Shown here piece after piece: positions 1-4,336 of a stretch of 5,675 nt of DNA (within the stretch, counting starts at the first letter, position 1; every line of letters begins with the position of its first letter). Under the pieces are notes generated by a model. It had not been told where the DNA came from, made no database searches, and was given only the letters and a program-made list of their open reading frames with translations. Made by a program: the position numbers and the translations under genes. Origin of the DNA: Actinomycetota bacterium (GTDB lineage: Bacteria; Actinomycetota; Acidimicrobiia; Acidimicrobiales; Poriferisodalaceae); contig JAADHX010000444.1 of NCBI GenBank assembly GCA_013151655.1, positions 1 to 5,675 on the forward strand, read 5' to 3'.

Positions 1-158
1 TGTGAGAAGAAGGGCACCTTTACGATCGACATGACCACGAGAGCCACGCCAGCTAGGCCTGCGGCCACAAACACGAACTTGGCCCAATTGAAGGATCGCT
101 CGGCCGAAACAGGACCGACGGATACGCTCTCGCTTGGCGGCTCTGTTTGGGTCATCAT
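1..158 (-). CDS. N-terminal part of a single-pass membrane protein, possibly a YlbL-type PDZ/Lon-like protease (partial)
   Basis: The first 52 codons of a minus-strand gene that runs off the left edge. The start is the ATG at 158-156; a good Shine-Dalgarno GGAGG lies 7 bases upstream (the second ATG at 155-153 is less well placed). Residues 1-21 are polar and acidic, residues 24-26 are NWA, and residues 28-45 form one hydrophobic helix (FVFVAAGLAGVALVVMSI) followed by KVPFFS. A short cytoplasmic tail, one helix and then a 'VPFF/VPYY' stretch is how actinobacterial YlbL-like proteins (PDZ domain plus Lon-type S16 protease domain) begin, where 'SPG' usually comes next. The window ends exactly there, so neither PDZ nor protease domain is visible. 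That assignment is an inference from about 30 residues; any other N-terminally anchored extracytoplasmic protein remains possible. That a gene starts here is fairly sure. Confidence 0.6.
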   Translation of the reverse strand, partial: MMTQTEPPSESVSVGPVSAERSFNWAKFVFVAAGLAGVALVVMSIVKVPFFS

Positions 159-258
159 TGAGGGCCCTCCCGCAAAGCCAGACTCCAGCCTGCCACGAAT
201 GTGCCGACTAGGACCATCAGTCGACAAGAGCGACGAACGCTCAACCCGCCCCGGCCAC

Positions 259-282
259 AACTCGTCATCAGGAAACTCGTCA
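259..282 (+). repeat. 9-base direct repeat AACTCGTCA, two copies
   Basis: Copies at 259-267 and 274-282, period 15 bases, ending 17 bases before the ATG at 300. It could be a regulator site on the 5' end of the message or chance; only two copies and no known consensus. Confidence 0.3.
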
Positions 283-287
283 ACAAG

Positions 288-292
288 AAAGG
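288..292 (+). promoter_or_regulatory. Ribosome binding site for the 98-residue membrane protein
   Basis: AAAGG at 288-292 lies 7 bases before the ATG at 300. It decides the start: the frame is open further upstream to an ATG at 201, but that start has no comparable site and would add a basic, low-complexity 33-residue leader. Confidence 0.6.
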
Positions 293-299
293 TGTCACG

Positions 300-596
300 A
301 TGAATGAACCCTCTCCGACAGTGGCATCTTCACAGACAATCGAACAAATCCAGATCCAAGGCGAATTGACACCTGTGCTAGCTACGCCACCGCCACTTCA
401 GACAAGCTGGTGGACTCGCCGGCGCATGGCCACGCGCTCATGGGACGAGCAGTACAAGCCTGCACCACTCTGGAAACGCATCTTCGCCATTGTCAGCCTT
501 GCTCTCATCGCGGTGGGCGGCGGTTTGCTCATGGCTGGTTCGGTCGCAGCCGCCATCGCCGCGGCAGCGATCGCGATTTCGTCGATCGTCTCCTAA
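300..596 (+). CDS. Small membrane protein upstream of the HEAT-repeat gene (hypothetical)
   Basis: A 98-residue protein I do not recognise. Residues 1-36 are polar and proline-rich with no charge clusters. Residues 37-61 are aromatic and basic (SWWTRRR, then SWDEQYKPAPLWKR). Residues 61-97 are almost entirely hydrophobic and small: one helix at about 61-80 (IFAIVSLALIAVGGGLLMAG), then an alanine/isoleucine-rich stretch that could be a second helix or the outer half of a hairpin. The basic residues before the helix predict a cytoplasmic N-terminus. The start ATG has the AAAGG site described separately. The stop TAA at 594-596 is only two bases before the likely GTG of the HEAT gene, so the two are translationally coupled, or are two halves of one membrane-anchored HEAT protein separated by a frame break. 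No enzymatic motif is visible. Confidence 0.65.
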   Translation: MNEPSPTVASSQTIEQIQIQGELTPVLATPPPLQTSWWTRRRMATRSWDEQYKPAPLWKRIFAIVSLALIAVGGGLLMAGSVAAAIAAAAIAISSIVS

Positions 597-598
597 CG

Positions 599-1195
599 GT
601 GGCTGCCAGCGATGCCACAGTCGACGAGATCGGCGCGGCGATCGCTATCTCAGGACACACCGGCGACGTTGCCTTTGCTCTCAGCCACCTCAGCAGCTCG
701 GTGGCACGACACAGACGCCTAGCAATGTCGGCGCTGGCCCGATGCGACTCTCTATCGAACGCCCAGCTACTGGCCGCATTGACCGACCCCGACTCCGCCG
801 TCAGGCATCGAGCCTGCCAGCTAGCAGCCTCAACAGATATTGATCTCACTCCGGCCTTGAACGATCCTGAGCCGTCCGTTGTCGAAGTCGCAGCGTGGGC
901 AGTCGGCGAGCATGCCACCGTCGACAACACCACTCGCCGGAGGCTTGAGCAACTAGCTCAGAGCCACACCGACACTTTGGTGCGCGAGGCCGCGGTTGCA
1001 GCTCTCGGAGCTATCGGTCACCCTGAATCGATCGAAGCCATCTTGGCCGGAGCTATCGACAAGCCAGCGATCAGACGGCGGGCAGTTCTGGCTCTGGTTT
1101 CCTATGAAGGCCGAGAGGTCGACTCCGCTCTAAAGAGAGCACTCGACGACCGCGACTGGCAAGTCAGACAAGCCGCCGAAGACGTCCTCAGCTGA
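599..1195 (+). CDS. HEAT-repeat domain protein
   Basis: 198 residues if read from GTG 599, made almost entirely of paired-helix HEAT repeats. Recognisable units at about 57-79 (LLAALTDPDSAVRHRACQLA), 83-105 (ALNDPEPSVVEVAAWAVG), 116-140 (QSHTDTLVREAAVAALGAIG), 146-171 and 178-198 (ALDDRDWQVRQAAEDVL) share the 'L..L.D.d..VR..A..AL' pattern; a weaker unit lies at 24-46. Such proteins are scaffolds that bind other proteins; no catalytic residues are expected or seen. The frame is open upstream to 410, but the residues there are the out-of-frame shadow of the membrane gene. GTG 599 is the only nearby in-frame start; it has no Shine-Dalgarno and would depend on reinitiation after the TAA at 594-596. 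Alternatively this is the cytoplasmic or outer domain of the preceding membrane protein after a frameshift. It ends 18 bases before the stop of the convergent lipoprotein gene. Confidence 0.75.
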   Translation: MAASDATVDEIGAAIAISGHTGDVAFALSHLSSSVARHRRLAMSALARCDSLSNAQLLAALTDPDSAVRHRACQLAASTDIDLTPALNDPEPSVVEVAAWAVGEHATVDNTTRRRLEQLAQSHTDTLVREAAVAALGAIGHPESIEAILAGAIDKPAIRRRAVLALVSYEGREVDSALKRALDDRDWQVRQAAEDVLS

Positions 1196-1213
1196 CGCAA
1201 CCTCTTAGCCGCA

Positions 1214-2494
1214 CTATAAGGCTCCGTCCCAAAGCACATCGAGCGCGCCGGCCGCCGGCGATTCGAATCGTTCGACGAACCGCAACCCAAGTGGATCGCC
1301 AGCAATTGGATCAATGACGTGAACCGAAATTTCTCTGGGTATTCCCTCGATGCCACCTGACCTGTCAAACGATGCAACCAGATCACCGGTGTTGATGGGT
1401 CCGAGTCCTTGGGCAATCGCCCAGAGTGCGCCTCGGCTGACGTCGACATTGAGAGTGCCAGTTCGAAGCAGAACATCGACTGGGTATTGAGAGGCGAATC
1501 CCATACGCACCCAGGGGTCTGGCCTCGCATCGGGGACGTAGGCAGCGAAGGCCGATCGAAGAAGGACGGACCCGGCCGCGTCATCGCCCCAGGAAGGCGC
1601 ATCGGTGGCCACGATCAATCGGCCATCGGCCCACGTTTGCGTAGCGGCTGACAATGGCAGCACAACCTCGCCGCCGACTCCGACGTCGATATCGACATCG
1701 CGGGCGGCCAGCTCGTTGAGTACCGCTACGGCTCCTAACGAGTCGGTCGCCACCCAGAGCTTCTGACACGCCAAGGCGCTCATTTGGTCGACAGCCACAA
1801 CAACACCTTCGACCGCGATGTCGATAGTGACCAGGTCGTCGATGGCATCGAGCTCCTGGGCAGCCAGCAGAGCTCCCACCCGCTGGTCCTCGCCCACCAA
1901 GCTCACGTCGGTGGCGACACACCAGGTGTCGGCCTCAGAGTCGTCTCTGGCCATCCACGCCAAGCCAGAAAAGGCCTCGGCGGCATACGACGAACCAACC
2001 GGCAGCAGGGTCTCAAGGTTGGCCCAAGTCGACTGCCGAGTCGATGGGACCACCAAGATCTGGTCTTCGGACGCAAGCTGGCGAACCGCGTCGACGACGG
2101 CGGTGCCACCGACGAGGGCGAACACAGCCACATCAGACTGAATCTCGGCGTAAGCCCTCACCGCAGCGGCAGCCGGAGATGGCCCGCCAACATCGCGCAC
2201 AACCAGCTCGACCGGGAAACGCGCGTCAACACCACCGAGAGAGTTAACGGTCGACCAGTAGGCCTCGACACCCGCCAAAACAGACCGATTCGCGGCACCA
2301 GTAGGGCCAGACAAGTCGGCGATGACACCTACCCGGAAGGTCGTGGTGTCGAACCCTGAGGTTCGGGCCGGCGCGGCCTTACGCGGGACTGGTACCACCT
2401 CGGGCCCATCGCTATCGACAGTCGGGGGTGTACAGGCAGCAGCCACGACCGCGAGAGCTACAGCGAGGATGGCGCAGCGAGAAGCGGTCGACAC
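1214..2494 (-). CDS. Lipoprotein, branched-chain amino acid type ABC substrate-binding protein (LivJ-like, periplasmic binding protein type I)
   Basis: 426 residues from GTG 2494, the only start before an in-frame TGA five codons upstream. Residues 1-20 are a signal peptide (one Arg at 6, then an Ala/Val core) ending in VAAAC, with Cys21 as the likely lipidation site; the -3 Ala is less canonical than Leu. A Pro/Ala-rich linker (22-50) precedes a type I binding fold: RVGVIADLSGPTGAANRSVLAGV at about 54-76 matches the first strand and 'SGP' ligand loop of the Leu/Ile/Val receptor family, followed by the 'NSLGGV' turn at 84-89 and 'VVRD' at 98-101. Cys192 and Cys243 might pair. The family binds amino acids, amides or urea outside the membrane and delivers them to an ABC importer, but no permease or ATPase gene is nearby, so the ligand is unknown and a sensory role is possible. 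It starts 71 bases after mreB ends, probably on the same transcript. Confidence 0.85.
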   Translation of the reverse strand: MSTASRCAILAVALAVVAAACTPPTVDSDGPEVVPVPRKAAPARTSGFDTTTFRVGVIADLSGPTGAANRSVLAGVEAYWSTVNSLGGVDARFPVELVVRDVGGPSPAAAAVRAYAEIQSDVAVFALVGGTAVVDAVRQLASEDQILVVPSTRQSTWANLETLLPVGSSYAAEAFSGLAWMARDDSEADTWCVATDVSLVGEDQRVGALLAAQELDAIDDLVTIDIAVEGVVVAVDQMSALACQKLWVATDSLGAVAVLNELAARDVDIDVGVGGEVVLPLSAATQTWADGRLIVATDAPSWGDDAAGSVLLRSAFAAYVPDARPDPWVRMGFASQYPVDVLLRTGTLNVDVSRGALWAIAQGLGPINTGDLVASFDRSGGIEGIPREISVHVIDPIAGDPLGLRFVERFESPAAGALDVLWDGAL

Positions 2495-2565
2495 ACATCC
2501 ATCATCTCACCCAGTCGTTGACGAGTCGGGCCACTACCGCGAGATTTGGCTCAGTTTCACAGTGG

Positions 2566-3576
2566 CTACGACGGCCCGCGGGAGCCAATAAAGACACCAG
2601 TGAGGTTGTCAAAGTTGTCTAGAACCCGTCCGGCGCCTAGCACAACTGCTTCGAGTGGTGAGTCGACAACGCGAACTGGAACCCCGGTCGCGTCGGCAAT
2701 TCGGACATCAAGGCCGCGGAGCAGGCCGCCACCCCCTACCAAGTGAATACCGTTCATGATGAGATCCTGGGCAAGTTCTGGCGGTGCCAAAGAGAGACAG
2801 TCGAGGACCGATTCGACCATGGCATCGACAACATCGACGATTGCGTCTCGCACCTGCTGGGGTTCGAGGACAAACGTCCTTGGGAGACCGGTCGTTAAGT
2901 CGCGACCGCGAACCTCGGCGGCAAGCTCGTCCTGCGCTGGCCACGCCGACCCGATGGCGACCTTGATCTCCTCTGAGGTCCGTTCGCCGATGGCCACTCC
3001 GTGTTCGCGGCGTGCATGCGCCTGAAGGGCGGCGTCGATTTCGAACGATCCCATCCTGATGGCCTTAATGGCAACAATGCCACCGAGCGAGATCATCGCG
3101 GTCTCGGTGGTGCCGCCGCCAACATCGACAACCATCGACCCGACCGGCTCGTGGATGGGAAGGCCAGCCCCGATGGCCGCCGCCATTGGTTGTTCGAGAA
3201 GTCGTACATCGGATGCGCCCGCCCGCCGAGCAGCCTCGGTAACAGCACGTCGCTCGACGGCTGTAATGACTGACGGAACACAGACGATTACGCGGGTCCG
3301 GCCGAAACGGCCGACACCCACCCGCTGAAGAATGAGCCTGATCATCCTCTGGGTAGTGTCGAAATCGGTGATGGCACCCTTGCGCAAAGGTCGGACAGCG
3401 ACGATGTGGGCCGGCGTTCGACCAATCATTTTCCAGGCGTCCTGGCCTACTGCGAGCACATCGCCGCTCTTCTCGTTGAGCGCGATGACAGAAGGCTCGT
3501 TCAAGACGATGCCGCGGCCAGCCTCGAAAACGAGGGTGTTGGCGGTACCGAGATCGATCGCAAGATCGCGAGCCAT
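2566..3576 (-). CDS. mreB: MreB-like bacterial actin (rod shape-determining protein family), divergent solo copy
   Basis: 336 residues, normal length for MreB, a cytoplasmic filament-forming ATPase that guides cell-wall synthesis. Actin-fold motifs appear in order: phosphate-1 loop DLGTANTLV (7-15), NEPSVIAL (26-33), AVGQDAWKMIGRTP (42-55), phosphate-2 loop DVGGGTTE (151-158), GRDLTTGLPR (224-233) and adenosine loop GGGGLLRGLD (281-290). The ATG at 3576 is chosen because it overlaps the preceding TGA (TGATG) and gives the usual MreB N-terminus; the frame is open to 3849, but that extension is the shadow of upstream genes. Three changes from typical MreB stand out: Gln129 in LLEQP where a Glu proposed to be catalytic normally sits, GSFEID (176-181) for the usual GGDxMD, and PSV (101-103) for PSG. 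No mreC, mreD or rodA lies beside it, so it may be a paralogue with slow ATP turnover. Confidence 0.93.
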   Translation of the reverse strand: MARDLAIDLGTANTLVFEAGRGIVLNEPSVIALNEKSGDVLAVGQDAWKMIGRTPAHIVAVRPLRKGAITDFDTTQRMIRLILQRVGVGRFGRTRVIVCVPSVITAVERRAVTEAARRAGASDVRLLEQPMAAAIGAGLPIHEPVGSMVVDVGGGTTETAMISLGGIVAIKAIRMGSFEIDAALQAHARREHGVAIGERTSEEIKVAIGSAWPAQDELAAEVRGRDLTTGLPRTFVLEPQQVRDAIVDVVDAMVESVLDCLSLAPPELAQDLIMNGIHLVGGGGLLRGLDVRIADATGVPVRVVDSPLEAVVLGAGRVLDNFDNLTGVFIGSRGPS

Positions 3577-3764
3577 CAGCGTCTCGTCTTTCGGTGGCGA
3601 GAGTTTTTGTCGCCATGAAACACCGAGAGGGCGTCGATGGCGGATCGAAATTCGTGAATGCCGGCATCCTCTCGAGGACGATTCAGAAAGGTCCACACGC
3701 CAATCGCGAGCAGTCCCAAGGCCATGATCGCCACCGCAATCAGCAAAAAAGCAGCGTTTCCCAC
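3576..3764 (-). CDS. 62-residue single-pass membrane protein between moaE and mreB (hypothetical)
   Basis: I do not recognise this protein. It starts at GTG 3764, directly abutting the moaE stop TGA (3767-3765), with a Shine-Dalgarno AAAGGG at 3777-3772, 7 bases upstream. It ends in TGA 3578-3576, whose last base is the first of the mreB ATG. These two junctions, plus the binding site, are strong evidence that it is translated. Residues 4-27 form one hydrophobic helix (AAFLLIAVAIMALGLLAIGVW and onward); residues 28-48 are mixed; residues 49-62 are strongly basic (HGDKNSRHRKTRR). With almost no N-terminal charge and a basic C-terminal tail, the N-terminus should face out and the tail lie in the cytoplasm. 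Its coupling to mreB makes a role as a membrane adaptor for that filament an attractive guess, not a demonstrated one. Confidence 0.75.
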   Translation of the reverse strand: MGNAAFLLIAVAIMALGLLAIGVWTFLNRPREDAGIHEFRSAIDALSVFHGDKNSRHRKTRR

Positions 3765-4248
3765 TCAGTGGCCCTTTGCTGACGTTAGTAGTTCTGCCAC
3801 GTCGGATATCTCGGTGGCGGCCAACCCCCAGTCGGTTCCGCCCTCCCAAGTCTCGCGCTTCCAGATAGGCACCGTGGCCTTAAGGGCATCAATACCAAAT
3901 CGGGCCGCTTCGAAAGCTTCGGGACGGTGCGGGCTGCTGATGGCAACAACGACCGACACCTCGCCGAGCTTGAGCTCGCCGACACGATGCCACAGAACGA
4001 CGCGCCCGACATCTGGCCAAGACGAACGAAGTGCATCCTCAAGGTCGCGTAACTTCGGCACGACCTGGGCCTCATAGGCCTCATACGAGCAGCGTGACAG
4101 AAGTTCTGTGCTCGGCGTGGTCGCGAACCGTGCCGCTGAACACGACCACGGCGCCACAATCTGGTCGGACCACCCAGTCATGGGCAGCTCCAACATCTAG
4201 GGGCGACTCGGTTAACGCCAGCCATGTGTCATCACTCGGTTTGTGCAC
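3765..4248 (-). pseudogene. moaE: Molybdopterin synthase catalytic subunit MoaE, frameshifted
   Basis: MoaE is the large subunit of molybdopterin synthase: with thiocarboxylated MoaD it turns precursor Z (cPMP) into molybdopterin. The protein is split over two frames. The first, from GTG 4248, gives TESPLDVGAAHDW, CGAVVVFSGTVRDHAEHR and TSVTLLV, then stops at TGA 4083-4081. The second picks up exactly where family members continue (YEAYEAQVVPKLRDLEDAL from 4085), through WHRVGELKLGE, SSPHRPEAFEA and LKATVPIWKRE to TGA 3767-3765. Joined at TLLV/YEAYE with two bases restored, it would be 161 residues, a usual length. The active-site residues are kept: Arg of GTVRDH, and the Lys of LKAT and WKRE (Arg39, Lys119 and Lys126 of E. 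coli, from memory). So either a recent mutation or a base-calling/assembly error. GTG 4248 sits 8 bases after a -10 box; TTG 4284 and GTG 4269 are less likely starts. Confidence 0.85.
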
Positions 4249-4256
4249 GACCAGCC

Positions 4257-4284
4257 ATCGTAGAGCCACTGCCCACCAGAACAA
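4257..4284 (-). promoter_or_regulatory. Promoter of the moaE unit, apparently leaderless
   Basis: On the minus strand a -35-like TTGTTC (4284-4279) and a -10-like TACGAT (4262-4257) are separated by 16 bases. The GTG at 4248 begins 8 bases after the -10, so transcription should start at or within a base or two of the codon, giving a leaderless mRNA. No Shine-Dalgarno precedes this GTG, which fits. The match is by eye and unscored. Confidence 0.45.
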
Positions 4285-4299
4285 CAGCTACCGCGCGCG

Positions 4300-4328
4300 G
4301 TGACCTGAGCCGTTCTCGTCGCTACAGT
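4300..4328 (+). promoter_or_regulatory. Promoter of the HtrA-like protease gene, apparently leaderless
   Basis: A -35-like GTGACC (4300-4305), a 17-base spacer and a -10-like TACAGT (4323-4328) lie just before the GTG at 4337, again with 8 bases between -10 and start codon. No Shine-Dalgarno is present and an in-frame TGA (4301-4303) rules out a start further upstream. This is the same geometry as the divergent moaE promoter; the two -35 boxes are 15 bases apart, back to back. Confidence 0.5.
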
Positions 4329-4336
4329 CAGCGGTC

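Larger units (their letters stand above)
159..299. other. Divergent intergenic region with a short direct repeat
   Basis: 141 bases separate the minus-strand membrane gene start (158) from the plus-strand ATG (300). The leftmost part holds the Shine-Dalgarno of the minus gene, the rightmost part that of the plus gene. A 9-base word AACTCGTCA occurs at 259-267 and again at 274-282, 15 bases apart. I see no convincing -35/-10 pair on either strand, although promoters for both genes should lie here. Confidence 0.5.

Noticed and set aside
1196..1223. Bidirectional terminator between the convergent HEAT and lipoprotein genes
   Set aside because: Only a 4-base inverted pair (AGCC/GGCT around 1207-1223) is present, with no stable stem or T run.
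1784..2359. Open frame of 191 residues on the plus strand
   Set aside because: Antisense to the lipoprotein gene, with no recognisable motif or ribosome site; the sense strand has a signal peptide and binding-protein fold.
2495..2565. Separate promoter for the lipoprotein gene in the 71-base gap
   Set aside because: A GATGAT lies 6 bases before the GTG, but there is no acceptable -35 and the -10 match is poor; read-through from mreB is as likely.
3065..3667. Open frame of 200 residues on the minus strand in another frame of mreB
   Set aside because: Cys/Arg/His-rich shadow of mreB with no domain pattern.
3577..3849. N-terminal extension of the MreB frame by 91 residues
   Set aside because: The extension is Arg-rich shadow sequence of the small membrane gene and moaE; MreB proteins begin at the DLAIDLG strand, and the ATG at 3576 overlaps the upstream stop.
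4075..4095. Programmed +1 frameshift to join the two moaE frames
   Set aside because: The stop context GTA TGA G would need the valine tRNA to re-pair on a poorly matching codon and would drop the conserved Tyr; no Shine-Dalgarno-like stimulator is visible. Mutation or sequence error is simpler.
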